In this document: one piece after another, positions 47,265-58,028 of the stretch
Layout: each line of letters begins with the position of its first letter
Numbering within the stretch: position 1 is the stretch's first letter
Position numbers and translations under genes: made by a program
Origin: Deroplatys truncata
Lineage: Eukaryota > Arthropoda > Insecta > Mantodea > Mantidae
Direction: 5' to 3'
DNA: 64,000 nucleotides
Assembly: GCA_030765065.1 (NCBI GenBank)
Contig: CM060978.1
Location: 115,177,692-115,241,691, forward strand
The notes under the pieces: generated by a model
What the model was told of the DNA's origin: nothing
Databases searched by the model: none
Seen by the model: the letters and a program-made list of their open reading frames with translations, nothing else

Positions 47265-47474
47265 TAATTAGTAATTATTGAGTCTATTATAACACTACAT
47301 CGCTTACTTGTTTTTATAACGAATACATGTTCCAGGGACTAATTGCTCCCATCCTCAGCTCCTTGTCCACTCACAAGGAGCCGAGGATGGGAGCAATTAG
47401 TCCCTGGAACATGTATTCGTTATAAAAACAAGTAAGTGATGTAGTGTTACAATCGACTCAATAATTACTAATTA
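47265..47474. repeat. near-perfect palindrome of two Penelope-like 3' ends
   Basis: Arms of 102 bases (47265-47366 and 47373-47474) are reverse complements with four mismatches and a 6-base spacer. Each arm, read outward, carries a PLE-type 3' terminus: a hammerhead-like core (CYGAGGA, stem GGGA/TCCC, GGAAC), then aagtRatgtagtgttacaat and cgactcaa, matching aagtgatgttagtgtaacaa ttccgactca after the ribozyme of PLE copies 1-3. No ORF remains. Confidence 0.85.
47377..47419 (+). ncRNA. hammerhead-like motif, right arm of the palindrome (degenerate)
   Basis: 43 nt with the same spacing as the other PLE motifs: GGAG, CCGAGGA, an 18-nt stem II region, GGAAC, AT, GTA, TTCG. Changes in CUGAnGA and GAAA make activity unlikely. 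The mirror copy at 47320-47362 on the minus strand has an intact CTGAGGA but the same GGAAC. Confidence 0.45.
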
Positions 47475-48549
47475 AGGTGTTGAATGTTGTAAAACGCACA
47501 ATACACTCTTCTCATGTAACGGGTTCATGCTTGGTTCTAGTATTCGATATTATGCAGAAGTAAGCATAATAACCATTAAAATGCACTTAATCATTGGTTT
47601 TCCAATGGTATTATTCCATGAAACAAAACCATACATGACATTTAATTTATATATATATATATAAAAAAAGTCATGTATGGCTTTGTACAGCTGCGTCAGA
47701 GGGCTTTGAAAGGATTTCCATGACGAGTTTGTAGCTGTATTAGAAAACCCCGTGGGATAACTATTTCTACATTTATTTAAAACATGGAGAATTGCACATT
47801 ATTAAGTGATAATTATGTCTATGACATAATATATAAAATAACTACAACAGCAATGGATTTATTACAATTACAAGCGTAACTATAACTAAAAGTCTCCGTT
47901 TAAACATCACGAAAGATAACTATAAATTAATGGCGAACCACTAGGTGTAAAAATATTATCTTCTTTTTTGTACTTGTTCAGGAAAACATTGCCTTTTATC
48001 CTAGCTACTTGTTGCTTTTCTGAAATATAAAATACGCATGCGCACACATGACATTGCAGTTAGAGTCTTACCAGGGGCAAGGTGTACTGTCCATATGACA
48101 CAACACTGCACTGCTGCTATTCATTATTCGCCTCAAATGTCAAGAGATTTGGACCGCATAATAGTCTTTCTGGCCTGAGGTCTACACATAAACAATGTGC
48201 ATTGTATCACTCTGCGGTTGACATCTCAAGGGCACATGGAGGAGATTCCTGCCTTCCCTCAGCTGTTTACTATCAGGAGTTCAAGAAACTGCCATCATTT
48301 GCCACCTAATTGTATATTAACCATGTGCTATATTTCACTGCACCAGCCCTGAGTATTAAAGAAATACATGCCCCTATAATTGATAAATAAGCTAAATATA
48401 CCAATGTGCTAACTGAAAAATGGATCAAGAAATGTTATGAAATATATTTTATTACCATTTACTAAAGAAAGTAGCTTATCTATGGTAAGGAGAGTCAATG
48501 TTTAAGAAACAGCTGTGCACCTTGAAGCATATGGGACTTTGCCTAAAAC

Positions 48550-48830
48550 ACTGCATATCAATTCCTTTTCTTTTTCACAGCTTTCACAATTCCTGCCTGC
48601 CTCACTCCCTTCCTGACATTCACAGACACACCAGCTGCTAATGTAATGTCATCCTTGACAGCAAGGGTAACATAATGCTCACACAAATAGCTAAATACAT
48701 TCAATACTGTTGTTTTTTCGCCACTTTTAAGGGCTTTACTACTTCTATACTTAATTACACTGCTCTGATCTGCTACAAACTTGGCTATGATTGCAACGTA
48801 AACAATGCATAAGCACAACCATTGCTTCGC
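48550..48830 (-). pseudogene. HTH N-terminus of a DNA-transposon protein, relic
   Basis: The minus strand reads SSKALKSGEKTTVLNVFSYL then TLAAGVSVNVRKGVRQAGIV, an HTH pattern like LKSGEKxxILNVF...TGVSxRTVxRV in arthropod transposases. An 86-codon frame contains it. The upstream start (TTG/ATG region near 48818) cannot be fixed. It lies between two TA-flanked elements but no TIR of its own was found. Confidence 0.45.
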
Positions 48831-49228
48831 TCCAGTAACTAGCTTGGGAATACCAATGTCTGCATGGTTATGATAAGAAATAGAAGCTAATTATTTAAGT
48901 TACGTTTAAATGAAAAAATTATTAAAATACTATGCTTATTCATCGCCTTGAAGTACTAAAAGAGTGATAATTGGACATAGAAATTCTTAAGCAGCTGGTT
49001 TAAGCTATCTACAATCAAACCATTGCCACTACAAAGAATGTAAATAAAGAGTGGCCAAGGGTCACTGACAGGCAGGTCAGAATGGTGTCTGCAAATGCCA
49101 AAAGACTGTACAAGGGATGGGGTGGTCTGTTACCCACGACATCCATGCCTATAATCCAATTCAACTTTATTTCCTTGTGTCCTGGCTTTAATGCTTAGTA
49201 ATTCCTAAGCCTGGTGATAATACATCTA

Positions 49229-50308
49229 CTGTCCATTCCAAACCAGAGTGCCTTTCACTGAAAACAAACTCTTTGTATTATCCGCGCGAAAGTAGTTCGC
49301 AATCCCCTCCCATGTGCTTGTTGAACACTATTTAATCTATAAAAAGGCGCCCTGCGTGAGAATCATAGTTCAAAATGCAACTTGAGGCAACAATCGATGT
49401 TATAAGTATGCAGCAATGAACATTTTACTTACGTTGATCACAATCCTCAGGAAAAAGTGCAACACCCAAATCCGAATCCTCCGAAGATGACTCAGCTGCC
49501 ATATCAGAATCAGAACTACTCTCCAAAATAATGACAAGCTTATTCACAATTCCACAGCACTGTCGCACTTAAAACAAGTTCCCACATTTTATCCTCTTCT
49601 ATATTGTATGTCTGTTTATATTCCCTGCTCACTTTCGTTACACCTCTCACTGAAACACCTGTAAAATCCGATATTAGTTTCGTAATATGCAATAATGCAA
49701 GTGTCAGGTATTTTTGTAATAGTGAGTTGAATATATGAAGTATTGTTTGTTTTTAGCCACTTTTTAACTGTTTACCGCTTCTGTGTTTGAACAGTTTATT
49801 CGCACTACATGCACCTTCCTCTGCCATGCGAGCTCAAATACCAACTGACTGAATCACAAGATTTGACCTGAGCTGAGCATATGTGTGTTAGTGTATTATG
49901 AATGACTGTTCGCTTATCATATATCCTGTGTTACGCAAAGTGTTTATTCGGTACTCAGATAGCACCTCTGGGAATTCATTGCTGTATTTCTTGTGTATGT
50001 AAGAGAGTGGCAGTCGTGCATATGGTTGGTATTAACCAGCAAGATGCTCTCAGCGTTAGCGCAATAACAGGTGAAAATCATATTGTGTAATCTCTTAACA
50101 GCTAGTATATATCCATTACCTTTAACGATGAGTTCTTATGATAACCGCAATAAAACGTGCAGTTATATACCTTTCCTGCACTAATATTTCATAATACATG
50201 TATTAAGGAACTATTTACGTTGGCATAAGAGTGTATTCTTGGGTTCGTGACAAGCCGAAGCATGTGCTTCTGTTTACATCAGAGGGAACTCTGGTTTGGA
50301 ATGGACAG
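49229..50308 (-). mobile_element. TA-flanked DNA transposon with perfect 21-bp TIRs, internally deleted
   Basis: Left end ctgtccattccaaaccagag (49229 on) and the right end's reverse complement are identical over at least 21 bases, each next to TA (49227-49228, 50309-50310). Inside, the minus strand has ATG at about 49828 followed by MAEEGACSANKLFKHRSGKQ LKSG, TKLISDFTGVSVRGVTKVSR EYKQTYN (HTH, about 49640-49680), then an acidic tail SSSDSDMAAESSSEDSDLGV (about 49460-49520). The catalytic region that should separate them is missing, so this is a non-autonomous deletion derivative. A good GTAAGT follows the acidic segment at about 49434. Confidence 0.75.
49560..49828 (-). pseudogene. transposase HTH region inside the 49.2-kb element
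   Basis: Starts MAEEGACSANKLFKH. An in-frame stop follows QLKSG where the related copy at 48.7 kb has E. After a frame that is open through about 49.73 kb comes LISDFTGVSVRGVTKVSREY, the recognition-helix region. It ends at a stop after LWNCE. The HTH would bind the TIRs in a working copy. Confidence 0.55.
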
Positions 50309-50310
50309 TA

Positions 50311-52697
50311 GTGTAATAACAAACTATTTTTATTTGCTTGAAAGGTGTGGTGTGGCAAAGGCACATATGTTTGTTTACACCAGGACCCATTCTTGTGCTG
50401 AATTCAGTATAGTCCAGGGTTGGCAAAAACAGGATTCGCAAGTACATTGGACTCCCTGTGCCGCTTCTCTGCCATGGGTTAATTTATAAAATAAGAATAT
50501 CTGGGATTGTGAAGGAGCCAAATTTAATTTTCACCTCTGAACTCGAATAGCAAAAGTTCAGCACCTAATGAGTTTAAATGCAGGATATTTAGTGTTCAGT
50601 TTTAGCTTGAAATCTAGGCACAGACTATCATAAAGAAATTCACAATAAAGTGTGCGTGTATGTAAACCAGTTGTTGCCAAATGTTCGGTGCACTGTTGCC
50701 ACTGTTCTTGATAACACTTCTTATCTTTCTACAGAAATCATTGAGGCCTCTGTACTTTGGCATCCCTCAAATTAGCAATACAGCAAATAATATTCCATCA
50801 TGTCTGTCTATAATCTGAGCTTTTCAGCCAGAGGTTTATGCTGCACAGCATACTAGCTTAGTTTATTTTCAGAAACTGCAAATATTTGAAATTGGCATTT
50901 TGTTTTCTCTAAAGCAATTTCTATACGCTCATAAAAAGAACATACTGTAACTCATTCCAATGGGTAAAATTTAAGTGTAACAAAAATTTGCTAAAATAAC
51001 ATAGTTTTTAAACATTTCAATTACATTATTTACACATGAATGTTCCAGATGATGGATACAAGCATAAAAAAACACTTATAGCCATCCATCTCCTCTGTAG
51101 TTTGAAATGGAGAAATACTGATGTTCTCCTTACACTAATTCTTAATTATTAATTACCATTATTTTCTTCTTAATAGAATGGTTGGGTGAATATAAATACT
51201 AACAGTATTTTTAATATTTCTTTTTAGTGCTGCTTATAATTCCTGCCATTCCTTTTAGAGTGTGGCATGTTGCTATGAATCAAGTAGGCTGACAAATCTT
51301 ATTTTTAAATTGATTCAAGTATTTTCTCATGACATTTAATTTCCTGTTTTTTTTATTCATCTGCTCTTTTAACCTGCTTACAGGTAGTGAGAACATTTTC
51401 TGAATTTTTTTGCAAACAAACTAGCCTAAGCTTAGAAGTTGGTAATAAAAGCACTTGCAAGAGCAAGTTGCCCTAAGGTTACAATACTAGTATAATTTGC
51501 CTTGAAAGCTTGCCAGACAATATAGGAATCCAACAAGAAAAATTCATTGCTTAGTTGGTGGTCGGAGTCATGGTAGCTCGGGTAGAAAGAACATCTGGAT
51601 GGAGATCCAAATATCCATGTTGAATCCCCGCTGTGGCATTGCATTTTTCAAGTCTGATTCGCCTTTCCATCTTTAGTCCACACACAGTTAGGGTGGATAA
51701 GAGCAATTTTTATACCAATTCTGTCACTAGTGCACTAGAATGGAATACTAAATTTTAAATGTAACCATGTAAGTAGGCTACTTCAGCCCCAGTGGACTTT
51801 ATGCACAACTGATAATAACATTGTAGAAGGTGTTGTATATGCTTTCTCTCATTCCCTCCTGCATCCCTTAATTACTCTCTTTGCTGCATTAGAGACTTCA
51901 CAGCTCTCTGATAGACTATGAAGGTAATGTCTTACATGTAAACATTTAATTATACTTTTAGTTTTGTTGTTTCTAGTACTTTAGCATTCTCCTTACTATT
52001 AGTAACACACAATTTCTGTAATCTTAAAAATTCCCATGGAGTGCAACAGCAAGGTTTTTATGTTTCGACACACCAGTCTTAAGAAGTAATGCATTCTTTT
52101 ACTCCAGTTATATATTATTTTAACAACACAAAAATTCAAATATTAACATTACAATATCAAATTAAGTATATAATATTAGCATATATCTTAATAAAAATGG
52201 AATATTTACATATGGTAATGCCAGAGCACCAACTCAAATTTTAAAACTCAATATATGCTTAAGAACAGTTGCATTGTGCTTTGCACTAATTATTTACACC
52301 AACCAAATTATCTAGGCACTTACACAATTCTAACAAGCTTATTTTTCCTATCTCTCTATTCTTCCATTGCTCAGCTTTATCATTTAGCCTAAGCAAGGAA
52401 AATGTGCTAAGCACCTCATCCTCCATACCACAGTAGAATTTATTAAAACAGTCACTATCTTATTTCATATGTAGTTAATGTGCTTTATGTAATGCCTGCA
52501 TTAAAAAATTACATATGGCACTACCATTCATTTTACCAATTAAAGCTGATAATTCATGCACCAAGGATGAAAATGTCTTTAGATATGATGCATGCTGAAT
52601 GATGCCTTTGGTGAGAATGATGTACAATGTTTTATTATCTGTCCTATTTCCATGGGATGATGACCACGGAACGGTGTATATAATTACATACCTGACT
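50311..52697. other. unassigned; includes a tRNA-like SINE relic and the 3' flank of the kinase gene
   Basis: At about 51560-51645 the plus strand has ggtagctcgggtag and, 50 bases on, gttgaatccccgctg, box A- and box B-like, probably a SINE head. TTTATT at 52631-52636 is AATAAA on the minus strand, 62 bases after the kinase stop codon, and may be its polyadenylation signal. Otherwise nothing was recognised. Confidence 0.4.
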
Positions 52698-53205
52698 CTA
52701 ACAGATAATAGCTCTATCTACAGTTATTTCCACTGGTGAATTTGTTATACTGGAATGATGGTGTTGATGCCGTGATCTTGGTGTTTTGTGGATATGGCAA
52801 CACTGACTGCCACATTGTGCACATGAAAGACATGAGGCTACTGGGTAATGTGTTGGAGAGTTTTTAGGCCGTTTGTTTACTGGCAATTCTTCGCTATCGT
52901 CACTATGTGCATGATGGTTTCCTTCTGCTGTTTTTGTTTCATTCCCATCATCCTTCTTTCTTGAGCAGCTTATACCATTTTCTAAACTATGGGATGATTT
53001 AATTCCATTTGCTCTACTAGCCTCCAGGATGTGACTAGGAAGGTCTGTGATTACAACTGATGTCTTTACGCCATCAGTTTCCTCTTGTCCTACTGAGCTA
53101 GCTCCAGTAGAAGAAAGAACTAACTCCTTGCTAGAAGGGGTTAAAGCACATGAAGATCCTGATAACCAAGGATGCTCCAAACATTGTTGGGAAGTAAGAC
53201 GGTTA
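52698..53205 (-). CDS. Drak: DRAK/STK17-type serine/threonine kinase, last coding exon
   Basis: The exon follows a consensus acceptor (gtgtgtttcag, ending 53206) and completes a codon split 2/1 with the exon at 61353. It gives ...DPSNRLTSQQCLEHPWLSGS S, the end of a protein kinase domain (subdomain XI, with the invariant Arg and the HPWL of DAPK/CaMK-group kinases). A 150-residue tail follows, rich in Ser/Glu/Lys in the middle (GEEKTxx-like, SRKKDDGNETKTAEG), then a Cys/His cluster SCLSCAQCGSQCCHIH, a basic-His patch RSRHQHHHSS and the end DRAIIC. The stop is TAG at 52698-52700. The kinase assignment is firm; DRAK rests mostly on the upstream exon. Confidence 0.85.
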
Positions 53206-54489
53206 CTGAAACACACAACATGTACAAAATGTCATAAGATAACAGTTATTTCTGAAACCAGAGAAAATATTTCTCAACTATGTTTATGCTAATGGCAATT
53301 TTCCTTAAATCTAACTTGAGATGGTGAATGAAATGAATGCTTATATGGACCTAGAGCTTACAGAGACGAGAATTGCCTGATATTTCTTTTCTCAGGATAA
53401 GAAAGAATACTGGAATAATACTTATAAATATAACACACCCAAATTGATATTGAAACTCAGGCTCTTCGGATTAGATGGCAAACATGATAATTTCAACCAC
53501 TGAGGCAGACAACTGATGTGACCATAAATAAGTCAAGAAATAAATGCATAGCATAAATCTGTCATTAATTTAACTGAAGAAGAGAATGGACTAGTTATGG
53601 CCTAACACTGACATATTGTGTCTGTTCTTGTAAATGGGCAATATGTATTGGAACCAGCTATCAGCTTCAATCCTTGACAAGTCAAACTGACAGCATGGCC
53701 ACAATGCTGATTGGGAAATCATTATTTAAAGTGATCACATGTCTAATAGTTCCATAGTTAACATGTTTCCTTTAGGCTAGTTTTTCAGTGTGAGTTAATA
53801 TAGTTGAATTCAGGTATTCTATTCCACATGGGTATATGTTTATGATCATACATGCATATGAAGTAAGCTCGAGTTAAATAGATTAATTTCAGGAGAGATT
53901 CTTATATATTAAAAATTTCTTCCAAAATGTGATTCATATATTGAATAATAGAATCCTTGTAACCAGTAGTGTTCAATACAAGAAGCCTACAACTCAGTGC
54001 AATATGTTCAAAGAAACTATACAACAGTAGATATTCTCTGGTATACTCCCCAAAAATGGCTTAGATGTCTTTTATAGCAAATGGGAATTTCCAGTGGCTC
54101 TCGCATTGAAGTTAAAACTGTATAAAAGTATTGTATTTCAAGAACATAAGCTGGGCAGTCCTTCAGCCAGGGTTAGACTCAGTGACTAAATTTGAATTCC
54201 ATGTAGCAGATAAATTCACCTTCATTTCATCTTGTTCACTGTTTCACAAAGAGTACTGTATGATCAAAACAATGGGAGAATGTGCATTATTTGGAAACCA
54301 TTTTGTTTTTAAAAATAAATAGTTTTATAGCCTTTTTTAAACAACAGCAGAATATTCATTGTACAAAAGTCATGAAGTGTTCAATGAAAGAATCATGTTA
54401 ATTTCATAATCATACTTCAGAAATGTAGATAAAAATGGAGGCATATAGCTCCAATTTTCAATATACTATTATAGAATTATATAGAACAT

Positions 54490-55175
54490 TTGAGTCGGAG
54501 TTGAAACACTTAACATCATTTACATGTTTTAAAACTTGACCGGTTTTGGGAGCCAATTGCTCCCATCATCGGAAGTGGCCGACTGGTTCCTTGTGGTGTT
54601 GTCCCATATGCATCTGTGTGTGGTGGAATTTGGTGTAGTAATGAAACTCCATAGTGGGTTCGGTGGCGCCAATTCAAAATTCATCACATGGTGTTTATGT
54701 TTTGTGGTGAATAACGTTTCCCAAGTATCCAACTCTGCAGTAAGTTTTGTTGGTTTTAAGCGTGTTATATTTGGTGTGATGTTGTGATTTGTTGCCCAAA
54801 AGTGATGTGCAACTGCAGATTTCTCCGTCTCTATTTGATGTGTCTCATATGTTCTTAAAATAATAGCACATTTCAAGAAACACATTAAGGATACCACAAA
54901 ACTCGCCCAACAAAAACGCAAAATTATTTTCAAGAAGCTCGCTTTCCACCCAAGAACTTGCTACAAATTCCACAACATGTTCAAAAAATGCAACATTTGC
55001 CTAGCTCCATAAACAGATTAAGCCTAGAGAAATTACTCTGCAACAAATCAAAGGACCAAATACCTCAGGACAAAAAAGCAGGAATCTATCAAATTAATTG
55101 CTCAGAATGTAACTAAATACACATAGGTAATACAAAAAGAAATTTACAGACCAGATTAAAAGAACATACTGCACT
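54490..55175. mobile_element. Penelope-like element relic with inverted 5' part
   Basis: Minus-strand part (54490-54860): THQIETEKSAVAHHFWATNH, ELDTWETL, NFELAPPNPLW, the end of a PLE protein, followed by a ribozyme-like motif and tgatgttaagtgtttcaact ccgactca. Plus-strand part (about 54865-55175): FHNMFKKCNICLAP, LSLEKLLCNKSKDQIPQDKK AGIYQIN, NTKRNLQTRLKEH, the segment immediately preceding it in the protein. So the upstream piece is inverted relative to the downstream piece. Both pieces carry aagaacata at their break, i.e. the junction point is duplicated. Stops are present in both. It is a different subfamily from copies 1-3. Confidence 0.8.
54534..54576 (-). ncRNA. hammerhead-like motif at the 3' end of the PLE relic
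   Basis: 43 nt on the minus strand: ACTT, CCGATGA, TGGGAGCAATTGGCTCCC, AAAAC, CG, GTC, AAGT. Stem I pairs 4 of 4, stem II has a long GGGAGC/GCTCCC helix with loop AATTG-like, position 17 is C. Two C/T or G/A changes (CUGAUGA to CCGATGA, GAAA to AAAA) would need reversing to match the active consensus, so it is likely dead. Confidence 0.6.
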
Positions 55176-56365
55176 TAACTTCACTCACATCTTTCCTATT
55201 TGCCTTTAGCACATTACACATCATTGAAGCAGCTAAACGTTCAGGGGATATGGAATAAAATACACATTTTCTGATCTCACGGATATGCGCCTTGTGTAAG
55301 TGAAGCAGGAGATTGTGCTTCAATAGCTGCACCGATCAGTCAAAGAGACCCCAATAGATGGCATTCCCATCAGACTACTTTCGAATCTGTAAATCGGTAT
55401 TTGCAGAAAGCAGTTCTGTGGTGCCAAATAAAGCAGACTGCAGTGCAAGGCATACTCATTACACTCCGGAGACAACCAGCACTAGTGCTATTGCACATGC
55501 AAGTGTGTGGCAAGTCTTGCACGAGTAGCAGCTCTACCCTTTCCGTCTACTAAAGATGCAAGCCTTAACTTCAAGGGATTCTCATTTGTGCCTGCAGTTT
55601 TGTAAATGGGCCACCTAAATTGCTTTCATTAGTGTTGTTCAACAATGAGGTCACGTTTATCAGGGATAGGCCGATTGCAAACTCCAAGAACTATCACACA
55701 TGGGCATACGAAAATCACCATTCTACCGTACAGAAGAGCCACCAACAGCAGTTTATGATGAATAAGCCCCGGATTCTTAGGTTCTAACCTATTTCATTCC
55801 TGACCTCCTACACTCCAAACTTCAGTTTATTTTAATGTTTTAGTTACCAACGAGTAATATACTTCAATTTTATAGAGCCTAAATTGACCTAATTTTACGT
55901 TAGGACCTAATAAAACCTATTTTTCGTGATAGAACCTAAAAGTGCCTAATTCGGTTATTTAAGCAAATAAGAGTAGATTTATGAATATAAAAGTATTTTT
56001 AAAACGAAGGGAATCCGTTCGAATAAGGAAACTATTAAATAATTAGATTATGAAATCTTGCGCAATACCTTACAATAATAAACTTTAATTAAACCGTCCG
56101 CCACAATAATAAACTAATTAAAACGTTCGACGCCTTCAGTTATCATTTTCTAGCTATTGTCGAAAGAGGTGGTCAGTGGCACGTGGCACTTCTGAAACGT
56201 GTGATGTTTACATGCCGCAACAATAGGTGAAAACTAGAGGCAAACATTTTAACAGCGCTGTTGAGTAGTATGCATTATTGCTTCTTCCGTTATAGGGAGT
56301 TTCTAACACGACATTTTTAAAATTCAGTCTTCTTGCTACTAGTGACGATAGCAGTCATTTGCACC

Positions 56366-56476
56366 ATGCCCAAAAGCAAATCATCAAGAAGTTCTCTGCT
56401 CCACAAGTGGATCCTGATCTACAAAAGCTTTTCTACAGATGGAAAGGTTATTTATTGTAATGCATGTCAGAAGCAG
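56366..56476 (+). CDS. hAT transposase exon 1 (BED-finger start)
   Basis: ATG at 56366 begins MPKSKSSRSSLLHKWILIYK and ends CNACQKQ at 56476, directly followed by GTAGG. The CxxC here is the first half of a BED-type zinc finger; the HxxxxxH half (SHLVQHRQSATH) is at the start of exon 2. An earlier TTG in frame is not preferred because ATG matches the short N-termini of related proteins. Intron 56477-56666 (190 bp, phase 0). Confidence 0.75.
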
Positions 56477-56666
56477 GTAGGAATAATTTCTCGTGTTTTT
56501 CGTATTTTGGTAATTGTTCACCCTGCTATTTTTTAAAATAATACTGGAGCGCAACTTAAAGTATGCTCTCTTTAGACTTCATCACACATCCAAAATTATA
56601 TAATACTTATTTGCTGGCAGTGGGTATTTAAATTGACTAATTTTGTTGTTTACTTTTAATTTACAG

Positions 56667-58028
56667 GTCCCAGCAGAAAAACGTTCTCACTTGGTGCAAC
56701 ATCGACAATCAGCAACTCATTCTGCAAATGCTGTTAGGAACGAATCTCAAAAGAAGCAGAGTTTCTTAACATCAAAGCCAGGCAGTTCTAATGAAGCCAA
56801 AGCTAACTCATTTAGCATGCATTTATGTGAAGCTTTTACTGCCGCCAGTATACCAATTGCTACACTACAAAACCCAATATTGAAAAACTTTTGCAACTCT
56901 AAAGTACCAGATGAGTCCACCTTAAGAAAGAATGTATTGCCCCAGTTGTATGAGAAAGCTATTGAAGACATAAAGGCAGACATCGCTGACCACAACATTT
57001 GGTTAAATGTGGACGAAACAACGGATGCTTGTGGTAGATATATTGCCGCCATAGTTGTGGGCAAATTCACTTCTGAGGAACCCAGTAAGCCCCATGTCAT
57101 CCTATGCAAGGAGCTTCAACAAACCAACCACTCTACAATATCAATTGCAGTGAGGGATGCTTTAAAGGTCATATGGCCAGATGCAGAAGGAGAGGAAAAA
57201 TTGAGATTGTTAGTGACCGACAGTGCAGCTTACATGTTGAAAGCGGGTGAATGTCTAAAGGCTTTCCATCCTCGTATGCTCCATGTCACCTGTCTTGCAC
57301 ATGGATTCCACCGGGTAGCTGAAAAGATTCGGGAAGAGCATCCTACAGTCAATAAAATAATTTCTTCGGTGAAGAAGGTTTTCTTGAAAACACCAAATCG
57401 AGTGGTGATATTCGGAGAGAAGTATCCTTCGATAGAGCTGCCTCCACAGCCTGTACTGACACGGTGGGGTACATGGCTATCAGCAGCAATGTATTATGCG
57501 GAAAACTACACAAGCATCGTAGAGGTAATTGATTCATTAAATGAACTTGATGCAGCCGCCGTTGTAAAGGCAAAGAAAGCATTGCACTCAGCAGCAGCAG
57601 TACAGGAGTTGAGCTATATCAAAGCAAATTGCTTCCACTTTGAAACTGCAATAAAAAAATTGGAAGAATCATCTCTCCCCATGACGGAAGCATTGCAAGT
57701 CATAGAGGAGGTAAGAAACAAAGTGGTACCTGGACCAAGTGGAGAATCTATAAAAAATAAGTTAGAAGTTGTTTTGGTGCGCAGTCCAGATTTCAAGGTC
57801 GTAGCAAAAATTGGCCGCGTTCTCTGTGGAGAAAAAGTGCAGGGATCACTGAGTTGGAATCCTAAGGAAATAGCCGAGATGAAGTTCGCACCTCTTATCT
57901 CGTGTGTAGTGGAATGCAGTTTCTCCGCTTTCAAGCACATTTTAACAGAAGAAGGGGGTTTACACCTCACAATCTTTCCAAGTACTTCATTGTTCAGTGC
58001 CATACTAGGAGTGCAAAATGAGTACTGA
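56667..58028 (+). CDS. hAT transposase exon 2 (RNase H-like catalytic domain)
   Basis: Begins after ttacag with VPAEKRSHLVQHRQSATH, completing the BED finger. With exon 1 it makes about 490 residues. Catalytic elements: first Asp in NVDETTDACG (about 57005), second Asp in LVTDSAAYM (about 57215), the HVTCLAHGFHRV block (about 57283), TRWGTWLSA (about 57460), and Glu in CVVECSFSAFKHIL (about 57905). The last 24 residues are off frame: after HILT the encoded sequence is EEGGLHLT..., whereas a neighbouring frame reads RRGFTPHNLSKYFIVQCH, the usual hAT ending. One lost base near 57950 explains this. The rest is uninterrupted. Confidence 0.85.
   Translation, partial: VPAEKRSHLVQHRQSATHSANAVRNESQKKQSFLTSKPGSSNEAKANSFSMHLCEAFTAASIPIATLQNPILKNFCNSKVPDESTLRKNVLPQLYEKAIEDIKADIADHNIWLNVDETTDACGRYIAAIVVGKFTSEEPSKPHVILCKELQQTNHSTISIAVRDALKVIWPDAEGEEKLRLLVTDSAAYMLKAGECLKAFHPRMLHVTCLAHGFHRVAEKIREEHPTVNKIISSVKKVFLKTPNRVVIFGEKYPSIELPPQPVLTRWGTWLSAAMYYAENYTSIVEVIDSLNELDAAAVVKAKKALHSAAAVQELSYIKANCFHFETAIKKLEESSLPMTEALQVIEEVRNKVVPGPSGESIKNKLEVVLVRSPDFKVVAKIGRVLCGEKVQGSLSWNPKEIAEMKFAPLISCVVECSFSAFKHILTEEGGLHLTIFPSTSLFSAILGVQNEY

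Larger units (their letters stand above)
46322..48161 (-). mobile_element. degenerate TA-flanked DNA transposon (IS630/Tc1/mariner-like)
   Basis: Left end ctgtgcggtccaaatcactt gatgttt (46322) and the reverse complement of the right end ttatgcggtccaaatctctt gacattt (ending 48161) are imperfect TIRs, each next to TA (46320-46321, 48162-48163). Inside, the minus-strand ORF at 46522-46725 contains KRGINLDNFEKDVMWRSVFE FYDKR, resembling the segment (xxDDFDxxVIRRTIHEFY) that follows the HTH region in arthropod transposases of this broad class. The catalytic core is not recognisable. A PLE palindrome (47265-47474) sits inside it. Confidence 0.55.

Noticed and set aside
47629-47680. Short hairpin ccatacatgac ... 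gtcatgtatgg around an (AT)n run
   Set aside because: Arms of 11 bases around a microsatellite in AT-rich DNA are too weak to call an element.
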